A stretch of DNA of 12,693 bases from an uncultured Clostridium sp. (lineage in GTDB: Bacteria; Bacillota; Clostridia; Clostridiales; Clostridiaceae): NCBI RefSeq assembly GCF_937920395.1, contig NZ_CALEVF010000082.1, positions 1-12,693 of the forward strand, read 5' to 3'. Position 1 is the first letter of the stretch; each line of letters opens with the position of its first letter. The notes beneath the pieces are model-generated. The model did not search any database and was not told the origin of the DNA. It worked only from the letters and a program-made list of their open reading frames with translations. The position numbers and the translations under genes were made by a program. Positions 1-6,216 of the stretch are shown here, piece after piece.

Positions 1-53
1 CACGGTGGTGTGAGAGGTCGCTAAATAAACTAATTATTTAGCTCCTACTCGAT
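1..53 (+). mobile_element. 3' end of a group II intron (domain VI and tail of domain V), truncated by the window edge
   Basis: The first 53 bases fold like the 3' end of a bacterial group II intron. The upper stem pairs 20-28 (GCTAAATAA) with 34-42 (TTATTTAGC) perfectly around a 5-base loop. The lower stem pairs GAG 12-14 with CTC 48-50 and AGG 15-17 with CCT 44-46. This leaves A47 unpaired, exactly where the branch-point adenosine of domain VI lies, and AT at 52-53 then supplies the usual 3' terminal AY about seven bases later. Bases 1-10 (CACGGTGGTG) resemble the 3' strand of domain V. The rest of domain V, the reverse transcriptase gene and the 5' end would lie left of the window. The intron would be transcribed rightwards, ending 26 bases past the stop codon of the convergent cupin gene. 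The structure is seen directly; the assignment rests on family resemblance. Confidence 0.68.
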
Positions 54-79
54 TGTAAATTTATATTATAAGGTAATAG

Positions 80-577
80 TTATTTTGTAAGCTTAATTAT
101 TATCTCTTTATGTTGTGGGTACTTATTCAAAAGAGTTGTTCTTTCAAATATTTCGAAGTCCTTAAAGTCAAATCCAGGGCATACCATACAGCCAACAAGA
201 GAGTAACCTGTGCTATTCATAGCAGAACCAAAGAGATAATTCTTAGGCACTAGGAATTGAGGAACTTCACCATTTTCTATATTAAGACCTAGTTGATTAG
301 TAGTAAGCTCTCCATTTGGACTTATCATGTATATTGAAAGTGGAGAACCTGCATGATAATACCACATTTCATCTGATTTTAATCTATGAAAACTTGAAAT
401 TTCTCCATCTCTTAATAAAAAATAAATAGTAGTCCAAAGTATTCTTTCACCCTCAAATTTTGTTTTTAATTCATTTGAACTAATGTTTTCACATGAATCA
501 AAGCTACTTTTGTAAAAACCACCTTCAGGATGAGGTTGCATATTTAATGTGTCAATAAAGTATTGTGATGAGTACAT
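80..577 (-). CDS. Cupin-fold protein, DUF985 (Cupin_5) family
   Basis: A 165-residue soluble protein, a normal length for the DUF985 branch of the cupin superfamily. Visible hallmarks are the N-terminal PHPEGGFYKSSF (about residues 16-27), the RILWTTIYFLL strand, the SSFHRLKSDEMWYYHAG block (about 61-77) that carries the cupin-like His and Glu residues, and a C-terminal VGCMVCPGFDFKDFEIF block. Members are predicted beta-barrel proteins and no reaction is established for the family, so none is given. The ATG is preceded by AAGGAG (complement of 585-590) at good spacing, which fixes the start. The gene is transcribed alone and divergently from rbsR, with its own promoter at 650-678. There is no signal peptide or membrane segment. 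The family call is firm; the role is unknown. Confidence 0.85.
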   Translation of the reverse strand: MYSSQYFIDTLNMQPHPEGGFYKSSFDSCENISSNELKTKFEGERILWTTIYFLLRDGEISSFHRLKSDEMWYYHAGSPLSIYMISPNGELTTNQLGLNIENGEVPQFLVPKNYLFGSAMNSTGYSLVGCMVCPGFDFKDFEIFERTTLLNKYPQHKEIIIKLTK

Positions 578-649
578 AATTTATCTCCTTTATAAAATAT
601 ATTTTCTATGAATTATAAGTATGTAAATATGATATAAAATAGTGTATAC

Positions 650-678
650 ATTTTAACATATTATTTTATTTGAATCAA
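650..678 (-). promoter_or_regulatory. Sigma-A-type promoter of the cupin gene
   Basis: On the minus strand, TTGATT (complement of 673-678) and TAAAAT (complement of 650-655) are separated by exactly 17 bases, and TG one base before the -10 box makes it an extended -10. Transcription would start near 643, giving a leader of about 65 bases before the cupin ATG at 577. Seen as a motif match only. Confidence 0.6.
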
Positions 679-748
679 TTAACAACTAATAAATCATATA
701 AATATTTATATGAATATTTATATAAATATTCATTCATATTGGGTTTAG

Positions 749-757
749 TGATATACT
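749..757 (+). promoter_or_regulatory. Extended -10 element of the likely rbsR promoter
   Basis: TGaTATACT is an extended -10 match. A weak -35 (TTCATT, 729-734) sits 17 bases upstream. Transcription would start near 764, leaving a leader of about 75 bases that contains the 20-bp palindrome at 792-811. Inferred from motifs only. Confidence 0.4.
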
Positions 758-791
758 AGAAATATTAAATTTGGTTTATTATATTTAAAGA

Positions 792-811
792 AAACTAGTT
801 TAAACTAGTTT
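792..811 (+). promoter_or_regulatory. Perfect 20-bp palindrome, candidate RbsR operator
   Basis: AAACTAGTTTAAACTAGTTT is its own reverse complement over all 20 bases and is also a tandem repeat of the 10-mer AAACTAGTTT. It lies 27 bases before the rbsR start and downstream of its probable promoter, a position where a bound repressor could block RNA polymerase. LacI-family proteins bind symmetric sites of about this size, often near their own genes. The palindrome is certain; that it is an RbsR autoregulatory site is inference. Confidence 0.55.
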
Positions 812-838
812 AGTCATAGTAAAGGTGGGGAAATATAA

Positions 839-1849
839 ATGAAAGCAATAATGAAAGATATAGCTAAACTAGCGGGGGTATCTCCTGGAACAGTATCCAA
901 TGCACTTAATGACAGAAAGGGTGTTGGAAAAGACACTAAATCGAAAATTATTGAAATTGCAGAGGAACTGGGGTATTTTCGTAATTCTAAAAAAAGTGAG
1001 GATATGGTAATTAGACTAATTCTATTTAAAAAGAGTGGATATGTTCTTTCGGACACACAGTTTTTCTCAGCGCTTATAGAAGCATGTGAGAATGAATGTA
1101 GACAAAGAGGATATGAATTATTAATATCTCAAATAATCCATGGAGAACATGATAAAGAAGATATATTTAAGATGATTAATAAAAATAAAATAGATGGTAT
1201 ATTGCTTTTAGCAACGGAGATGGACGAGGCCGACTTTTTGAATTTTGAAAATATACATATTCCAATTGTCGTTTTAGATAGTTATTTCGAAACAAAAGAT
1301 TATAATTATGTATTAATGAATAACGTTGGTGGATCTTATGGAGCAGTAAAAAATCTAATTGAAAATGGACATACAAGAATTGGATTTTTAGGAAGCTGTA
1401 TAAGTACAAATAATTTTAAGTACAGGTTTCGCGGCTTTATAAAAGCCATAAAAGATTATAAATTATGTTTAAGGCAGGAGGATAAAGTCTTTGTAGAACC
1501 AACCTTGGATGGTGCATATAGATATATGAAGAGTTATTTAAGTTTGCATAAAAACAATTTACCTACAGCTTTTTTTGCATTAGATGATGTTATAGCATTA
1601 GGAGCAATTAAGGCTATGACAGAAGCAAACATTAAAATTCCACAAGAGGTGTCAATAATTGGGTTTGATGATACGCCTTTTAGTTCTTTAAGTAGCCCAA
1701 GTATGACAACTGTAAAGGTATATACAGATGTTATGGGAAAATTAGCGGTAAGGAGACTTCTACAAATAATAGATAAGGAAGATGAGATTCAATTAAAAAT
1801 AGAAATTAATACAAAACTTAAGGTAAGAGATAGTGTTAGAAAAATATAA
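839..1849 (+). CDS. rbsR: LacI-family transcriptional regulator of the ribose operon
   Basis: A 336-residue protein with LacI/PurR architecture. An N-terminal helix-turn-helix (about residues 5-25, MKDIAKLAGVSPGTVSNALN) is followed by a periplasmic-binding-protein-like effector domain (about 57-336) containing GHTRIGFLG, the TAFFALDDVIALGAIKA segment and PQEVSIIGFDDTPFSSLSSPSMTTV. Its position just before the ribose genes makes it their probable regulator, with ribose or a derivative as ligand. The linker is unusual: LGYFRNSKK replaces the canonical LGYxPNxxARxL hinge, so the minor-groove-inserting hinge helix looks altered. AAAGGTGGGG at 821-830 sits 8 bases before this ATG; a second in-frame ATG at 851 is too distant. 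Family membership is firm; the ribose assignment comes from context. Confidence 0.85.
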   Translation: MKAIMKDIAKLAGVSPGTVSNALNDRKGVGKDTKSKIIEIAEELGYFRNSKKSEDMVIRLILFKKSGYVLSDTQFFSALIEACENECRQRGYELLISQIIHGEHDKEDIFKMINKNKIDGILLLATEMDEADFLNFENIHIPIVVLDSYFETKDYNYVLMNNVGGSYGAVKNLIENGHTRIGFLGSCISTNNFKYRFRGFIKAIKDYKLCLRQEDKVFVEPTLDGAYRYMKSYLSLHKNNLPTAFFALDDVIALGAIKAMTEANIKIPQEVSIIGFDDTPFSSLSSPSMTTVKVYTDVMGKLAVRRLLQIIDKEDEIQLKIEINTKLKVRDSVRKI

Positions 1850-1916
1850 ATGCTAATAAATTTAAAATAATATAAAAATATTTAGTAAAAACTACAAAAT
1901 ATTTATGCAAAATGTA

Positions 1917-1945
1917 TTGCATTATATTTTGCTATATGTTAATCT
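1917..1945 (+). promoter_or_regulatory. Promoter of the ribose transport operon
   Basis: TTGCAT (1917-1922) and TAATCT (1940-1945) are 17 bases apart, and TG at 1937-1938 makes an extended -10 (TGtTAATCT). Transcription would start near 1952, about 120 bases before the first gene. The -35 box is half of an inverted repeat, ATGCAA-N6-TTGCAT (1905-1922). The whole region 1850-2072 between rbsR and the mutarotase gene otherwise holds no convincing gene or terminator. Confidence 0.55.
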
Positions 1946-1970
1946 CTACTTAGAGATAAAAACGTATACA
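1942..1970 (+). promoter_or_regulatory. Overlapping operator candidates: dyad at the -10/start site and a cre-like site
   Basis: ATCTCTA-CT-TAGAGAT (1942-1957) is a perfect 7-bp dyad covering the end of the -10 box and the probable start of transcription. Directly adjoining it, ATAAAAACGTATACA (1956-1970) matches the CcpA cre consensus WTGNAANCGNWNNCW except for one base (A in place of the conserved G). Carbon catabolite repression by CcpA of sugar operons is well known in Firmicutes, so a cre here would make sense. Neither site is proven. Confidence 0.4.
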
Positions 1971-2072
1971 TATAAATAGTTATATGAAATTATCATCAAT
2001 ATTTATTGATAAGGAAGGTTATTTAATAGCAATAAAAGATTAATTTATAAAAAATGTTTGGGAGATGTTTAT

Positions 2073-2504
2073 ATGTTAAAAGGTATACCAGATTTGATTT
2101 CACCAGAACTTTTGAAAATACTTCATGAGATGGGACATGGTGATGACTTAGTAATTGGTGATTCTAATTATCCTGCAGCAAGTAATGCAAAAAGATTAGT
2201 GAGATGTGATGGTCATGGGGTTACAAATGTAATCGATTCAATACTTAAGCTTTTTCCTTTAGATATATATACAGAGTGCCCAGTATCATTAATGAAGGTT
2301 ATTGAAGGAGATACTACTATTCCAGAGATACAAGAAGATATTAAGAAGGTTATATGTAAATATGAAAATAGAGGTAAAAATGCGATTGAATATTTAGAAA
2401 GAGAGGCATTTTATAATAGAGCTAAAAATGCATATGCTATTGTTGCTACTACTGAAAGACAACTTTATGGATGCATAATAATTAAAAAAGGTGTTATTAA
2501 ATAA
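2073..2504 (+). CDS. RbsD/FucU-family sugar mutarotase, FucU-type sequence
   Basis: A 143-residue cytoplasmic enzyme of the RbsD/FucU family, which interconverts cyclic forms of monosaccharides (RbsD: ribose pyranose/furanose; FucU: fucose anomers). It occupies the rbsD position as first gene of the transporter operon, yet it resembles FucU: the start MLKGIPDLISPELLKILHEM, then GHGDDLVIGDSNYPA with His22 and Asp30 at the expected catalytic positions, VEGD in the middle, and the C-terminal FYNRAKNAYAIVATTER and LYGCIIIKKGV. E. coli RbsD has quite different sequence at these places. A longer reading from TTG at 2058 is possible, but GGGAG (2060-2064) lies 8 bases before the ATG at 2073, and FucU proteins also start MLK, so 2073 is preferred. 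Family is firm; substrate is inferred from context, probably ribose. Confidence 0.85.
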   Translation: MLKGIPDLISPELLKILHEMGHGDDLVIGDSNYPAASNAKRLVRCDGHGVTNVIDSILKLFPLDIYTECPVSLMKVIEGDTTIPEIQEDIKKVICKYENRGKNAIEYLEREAFYNRAKNAYAIVATTERQLYGCIIIKKGVIK

Positions 2505-2573
2505 GAACATAAATAGTAAAATATCCTGCATCAGAATTAGAAAAATTTATAAATATATTTAGGAGGGATGGAT

Positions 2574-4073
2574 ATGTATAAAGACAAGCCTTTATTGGTT
2601 ATGAATAATATATCAAAATCTTTTCCAGGAGTAAAAGCACTTCAAAACATTAATATAAAGGTTAAGTGTGGAGAGGTTTTAGCACTACTTGGTGAGAATG
2701 GGGCAGGAAAATCTACGCTAATGAATATATTAAGTGGCGTTTATAGTAAAGATTCTGGCCAGATATTTATTGATGGAACTGAAGTGGATATTCATGGAAT
2801 AAAACAAGCAGAAAATTTAGGAATTTCAATTATTCACCAAGAGCTTAGTATTCTCCATAATTTATCAGTATCAGATAATATATTTTTAGGAAATGAAAAA
2901 TTTAATAAAGGCACTCGAAGATTAAATAAAGCCTGGGCTAAGGAACGAAGTATAGCTTTTCTAAAGCAAATAGGTTGTAATTTAGATCCTGATACTTTAG
3001 CCAAGGACATAAGCATAGGTGATATGCAAATGATTGAAATTGTAAAATCGCTAACAAAAAATTCAAGTATCATCATTATGGATGAACCAACAACGGCGCT
3101 TACTGAAGTTGAGACTAAAAAGTTGTTTGAAGTAATAAAGAAACTAAAAGAGCAGGGAATAGCTATTATATATATATCTCATAGGTTGGATGAAATTTTT
3201 AAAATTTGCGATTCAATTACAGTTTTAAGAGATGGTAAGCATGTTGGAGATGTTAAGACTAGCGATGTTACGCAAGATGAACTTATAACAATGATGGTAG
3301 GAAGAAAACTTGAAGAACAATTTCCATATAGAGAAGTCCAAAAAACAAAGACGTTATTAAAAGTTGAAGATATTTCATTTGGAAATAGAGTTAAGAAAGT
3401 TAGCTTTGAAGTTAAGGGAGGAGAAATTTTAGGATTTGCTGGACTTATGGGTGCAGGTAGGACTGAACTAGCGAAAACTATTATAGGTTATTACAAGAAA
3501 GAGGTTGGAGAAATATATGTAGATGGCAAAAAAGTAAATATACATTCTCCCAAAGATGCAATTGACCGTGGAGTCTGTTATGTTTCAGAAGATAGAAAAA
3601 AAGAAGGTCTTATTCTAGGATTATCAGTAAGAGAAAATATGACTCTTTCTAATTTAAAAACTTATGAGAATAGATACATGAAAATAAATAGAAAAAGTGA
3701 AAAATTAGAAGTTGAAGAGTATATAAAAAAAATATCAATAAAGACACCTAGTCAAGAACAACTAATTAAGTACTTGAGTGGAGGAAATCAGCAAAAGGTA
3801 ATTTTATCAAAGTGGCTTATGTTATCACCAAAGATTTTGATTATAGATGAACCTACAAAGGGAATAGATGTAGGAGCAAAAAAAGAAATTTATGATGTGC
3901 TAAATGAGTTAAAGAGTATGGGCAAAGCTATAATCTTAATTTCTTCAGATATGGCAGAGGTAATTGGAATAAGTGATAGGGTAATAGTAATGCATGAAGG
4001 AGAGATAACAGGAAAGTTAAGCAGAGGAGAACTAAGCCAAGAGAACATAATGAAGTATGCTGTAGGTATCTAG
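2574..4073 (+). CDS. rbsA: Ribose ABC importer, tandem ATP-binding subunit
   Basis: A 499-residue protein made of two fused nucleotide-binding domains, the normal RbsA/MglA length. Domain 1 has Walker [10 protein letters not shown] (about residues 40-48), signature [11 protein letters not shown], Walker [12 protein letters not shown] and H-loop ISHRLDE. Domain 2 has the degenerate Walker [11 protein letters not shown] typical of this subfamily, signature [15 protein letters not shown], Walker [13 protein letters not shown] and SSDM in place of the H-loop histidine. As in other RbsA proteins, the two sites are therefore asymmetric and probably only one hydrolyses ATP efficiently. It energises import through RbsC. 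AGGAGGG (2561-2567) directly abuts an ATG at 2568, too close for good initiation, so the ATG at 2574 with a spacing of 6-7 is chosen. It lies 69 bases after the mutarotase gene and 51 before rbsC. Confidence 0.92.
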   Translation: MYKDKPLLVMNNISKSFPGVKALQNINIKVKCGEVLALLGENGAGKSTLMNILSGVYSKDSGQIFIDGTEVDIHGIKQAENLGISIIHQELSILHNLSVSDNIFLGNEKFNKGTRRLNKAWAKERSIAFLKQIGCNLDPDTLAKDISIGDMQMIEIVKSLTKNSSIIIMDEPTTALTEVETKKLFEVIKKLKEQGIAIIYISHRLDEIFKICDSITVLRDGKHVGDVKTSDVTQDELITMMVGRKLEEQFPYREVQKTKTLLKVEDISFGNRVKKVSFEVKGGEILGFAGLMGAGRTELAKTIIGYYKKEVGEIYVDGKKVNIHSPKDAIDRGVCYVSEDRKKEGLILGLSVRENMTLSNLKTYENRYMKINRKSEKLEVEEYIKKISIKTPSQEQLIKYLSGGNQQKVILSKWLMLSPKILIIDEPTKGIDVGAKKEIYDVLNELKSMGKAIILISSDMAEVIGISDRVIVMHEGEITGKLSRGELSQENIMKYAVGI

Positions 4074-4124
4074 TTTTATAATCTGTAATTCTAGTATAAG
4101 TTGTAAAGGGGTGTATGAATTACT

Positions 4125-5105
4125 ATGAAAAATAATATAAAAAAAACATCATTAAAAGCTGACTCAAATAATACAAGTGGAAAAAACATAAAAAAGTTAC
4201 TTATAAAAAATAAATCACTAGTAGCATTATTGATACTTTGTATAATAATATCATTCATATCACCAACATTTTTAACTTTTTCTAATATGACTAATATTCT
4301 TACTCAAGTTTCAGTTAATGCAATAATTGCTGTAGGTATGTGTTTTGTAATTTTAACTGGAGGAATAGATTTATCAGTTGGTTCTATTCTTGCAATTTCA
4401 GGAGCTGTTGCAGCTTCATTAATTAGTAGTGGTTTAAACATTATTTTAGCTATCGTTATGACACTCGTGATTGGAGCAGTAATCGGATTTATTAACGGAG
4501 TAGTAGTAGCAAAAGGCAGAATTCAGGCTTTTATTGCAACACTTGCTACTATGACTATATTCAGAGGAGTAACTTATGTCTTTACTAATGGAAATCCAAT
4601 ATCTGTAGCTAATGATAATTTCTTAAATATTGGTAGCGGAGATTTATTTGGAATACCATTACCAATTATAATAATAGTTATTGTATTTATAGTTGCTTGG
4701 TATGTGCTTACTCAAACCAGATATGGAAGATATGTGTATGCAGTTGGTGGAAATGAAGAATCATCTAGACTGTCTGGTATAAATACAGATAAAATTAAAT
4801 GCTTAGTTTATGTTTTATCAGGTATAGCAGCAGCTTTAGCGGGAATTATAGTAACAAGTAGAATAGGTTCTGCATCCCCAAGTGCTGGATCAGGATTTGA
4901 GTTAGATGCTATTGCTGCAGTTGTTCTTGGCGGTACAAGTCTTTCTGGTGGAGAAGGAACAATTGTTGGAACAATAATTGGTGCATTGATAATAGGCGTA
5001 TTAAGCAATGGATTAAATTTAATGGATGTATCAGCGTTTTATCAATCTATAGCAAAAGGTATAGTAATACTACTTGCAGTTTTAGCAGATAGAAAAACAG
5101 CATAA
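4125..5105 (+). CDS. rbsC: Ribose ABC importer, membrane permease subunit
   Basis: A 326-residue integral membrane protein of the BPD_transp_2 (RbsC/AraH/XylH) family, close to the 321 residues of E. coli RbsC. About 30 polar, Lys/Asn-rich residues precede the first membrane segment (LVALLILCIIISFIS). Several further hydrophobic segments follow, with family hallmarks VGMCFVILTGGIDLSVGSI, GVVVAKGRIQAFIATLATM, YAVGGNEESSRLSGI and VLGGTSLSGGEGTIVGTIIGA. The YAVGGNEESSRLSGI region corresponds to the cytoplasmic loop that couples to the ATPase. AAAGGGG (4105-4111) is 13 bases upstream, rather far; an out-of-frame ATG at 4115 starts a 6-codon reading frame (stop 4133-4135) that overlaps this start. 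No earlier in-frame start exists because a TGA lies at 4116-4118. Substrate is inferred from RbsB. Confidence 0.92.
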   Translation: MKNNIKKTSLKADSNNTSGKNIKKLLIKNKSLVALLILCIIISFISPTFLTFSNMTNILTQVSVNAIIAVGMCFVILTGGIDLSVGSILAISGAVAASLISSGLNIILAIVMTLVIGAVIGFINGVVVAKGRIQAFIATLATMTIFRGVTYVFTNGNPISVANDNFLNIGSGDLFGIPLPIIIIVIVFIVAWYVLTQTRYGRYVYAVGGNEESSRLSGINTDKIKCLVYVLSGIAAALAGIIVTSRIGSASPSAGSGFELDAIAAVVLGGTSLSGGEGTIVGTIIGALIIGVLSNGLNLMDVSAFYQSIAKGIVILLAVLADRKTA

Positions 5106-5157
5106 ATTATAAAGTTTATTTGATAATAATAAATAAATTTAAAGGGGACTATTAATT

Positions 5158-6063
5158 ATGAAAAGAAATCGTGTAAAAATTTTATCACTTATGGTAACAT
5201 CAGTACTTGTAATCACTGCTTTATCAGGATGTGGCAGTAAAAAACCTGTGGAAAACAAGAAAATAGGAATGGTAGTATCAACTTTGAACAATCCATACTT
5301 TGTAAAAATGAGAGATGAAGCAGTTATAAAGGCTAAAGCACTAGGTTATGATTTATCAGTTGTTGATTCAAATAATGATGCAACTAAAGAAAGGTCTAAT
5401 GTAGATGACCTTATACAAAAAGGGGTTGCAGCAATAATAATAAACCCTACAGATAGTGATGCAGTTGGAAATGCAGTAAAGGCAGCAAATAGAAGTAAAA
5501 TACCAGTTATAACTGTAGATAGGAAAGCTAATTCAGGAGTTACAGTTAGTCAAATAACTTCCGATAATATTAAAGGCGGAGAAATGGCAGCAGATTTTAT
5601 TGCTAAGCAATTAGGTGAAAAAGGGACTATAGTTCAAATTGAAGGAATACCAGGCGCTTCAGCTACTAGAGATAGAGGAAATGGATTTAGAAAGGGAATA
5701 GCAAAATATCCTAATATGAAAATTATTGCAAGCCAATCAGCTAATTTTGATAGACAAAAAGCATTGGATGTTATGCAAAATATAATGCAATCAACACCTA
5801 AGTTTGATGCTGTATTTACTCAAAATGATGAGATGGTAGTGGGTGCATCTAAAGCATTAAAAGGAAAATTAAAACCTATAATTGTAGGATTTGATGGAAA
5901 TGCTGATGCAGAGGCTTTAGTTAAGAGTGGAGACATAACAGCTACAGTTGCACAACAACCAGGTGCAATTGCAGACATGGCTATTGTAAATGCTGATAAA
6001 ATTATTAAAGGTAAAACTGTAGAGAAAGATGTAAAGATACCAGTAAAAATGTTTGTAAAATAA
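5158..6063 (+). CDS. rbsB: Ribose-binding lipoprotein of the ABC importer
   Basis: A 301-residue substrate-binding protein (Peripla_BP_4). A lipoprotein signal peptide ends in the lipobox LSGC with Cys25 as the lipid anchor, so it is tethered to the outer face of the membrane. The mature part aligns by eye along its whole length with E. coli RbsB: VVSTLNNPYFVKM, INPTDSDAVGNAVKAAN, IPVITVDRKA, SDNIKGGEMAADFIAK, SATRDRGNGFRKG, SANFDRQKALDVMQN, FTQNDEMVVGA and IVGFDG. The ribose-contacting Asn, aromatic, Asp-Arg, Arg, Phe, Asn, Asp and Gln residues known from E. coli appear to be kept, which makes ribose the likely ligand and anchors the identity of the whole operon. AAAGGGG (5141-5147) sits 10 bases before the ATG. 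Gap to rbsC is 52 bases. Confidence 0.94.
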   Translation: MKRNRVKILSLMVTSVLVITALSGCGSKKPVENKKIGMVVSTLNNPYFVKMRDEAVIKAKALGYDLSVVDSNNDATKERSNVDDLIQKGVAAIIINPTDSDAVGNAVKAANRSKIPVITVDRKANSGVTVSQITSDNIKGGEMAADFIAKQLGEKGTIVQIEGIPGASATRDRGNGFRKGIAKYPNMKIIASQSANFDRQKALDVMQNIMQSTPKFDAVFTQNDEMVVGASKALKGKLKPIIVGFDGNADAEALVKSGDITATVAQQPGAIADMAIVNADKIIKGKTVEKDVKIPVKMFVK

Positions 6064-6089
6064 TATAAAACAAGCATGAAGATGTATAC

Positions 6090-6130
6090 AAAATTAACTC
6101 CTATATTTTTTAAATATAGGAGTTAATTTT
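6090..6130 (+). terminator. 19-bp perfect hairpin between rbsB and rbsK (attenuating terminator or mRNA-processing hairpin)
   Basis: Bases 6090-6108 pair perfectly with 6112-6130 around a 3-base TTT loop. The right arm ends in AATTTT, so any U tract is within the stem; after it comes AGAAAT. It sits 26 bases after the rbsB stop and 86 before the rbsK start. It may stop part of the transcripts or protect the 3' end of the rbsB message, so that transporter exceeds kinase. The structure is certain, the function inferred. Confidence 0.6.
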
Positions 6131-6174
6131 AGAAATACAATATTAGGAGACATAAATTTTGAAGAAAGGAAAAA

Positions 6175-6206
6175 TGTATGATAGAATTTTTATATTTTAT
6201 CATACA
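6175..6206 (+). promoter_or_regulatory. Hairpin and 12-codon reading frame in the rbsK leader
   Basis: TGTATGATA (6175-6183) pairs perfectly with TATCATACA (6198-6206), ending at the first base of the rbsK Shine-Dalgarno sequence AAGGTGA (6206-6212). An ATG at 6174, behind AAAGGA (6165-6170), opens a 12-codon frame whose TGA (6210-6212) lies inside that Shine-Dalgarno. Together these could couple rbsK translation to ribosomes on the leader. Purely inferred function. Confidence 0.35.
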
Positions 6207-6216
6207 AGGTGAAGTG

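Noticed and set aside
678..748. AT-rich ATATAAATATTTATAT-like repeats in the rbsR/cupin intergenic region considered as a replication or recombination element
   Set aside because: Short self-complementary A/T runs are expected by chance at this GC content; no DnaA boxes or conserved features were seen.
814..1056. Minus-strand open frame opposite the start of rbsR
   Set aside because: It lies antisense over the helix-turn-helix coding region, has no ribosome binding site, and its product has no recognisable features.
1176..1409. Minus-strand open frame inside rbsR
   Set aside because: A shadow frame of a well-supported gene with low-complexity hydrophobic product.
1850..1910. Weak A/T hairpin after rbsR considered as a terminator
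   Set aside because: Stem is interrupted, contains almost no G or C, and no T run follows.
2058..2072. TTG at 2058 as the start of the mutarotase gene
   Set aside because: It falls within the ribosome binding site of the ATG at 2073, and FucU-type proteins begin at the equivalent of that ATG.
4808..5008. Minus-strand open frame inside rbsC
   Set aside because: Antisense to the conserved GGTSLSGGEGT region; no start signals.
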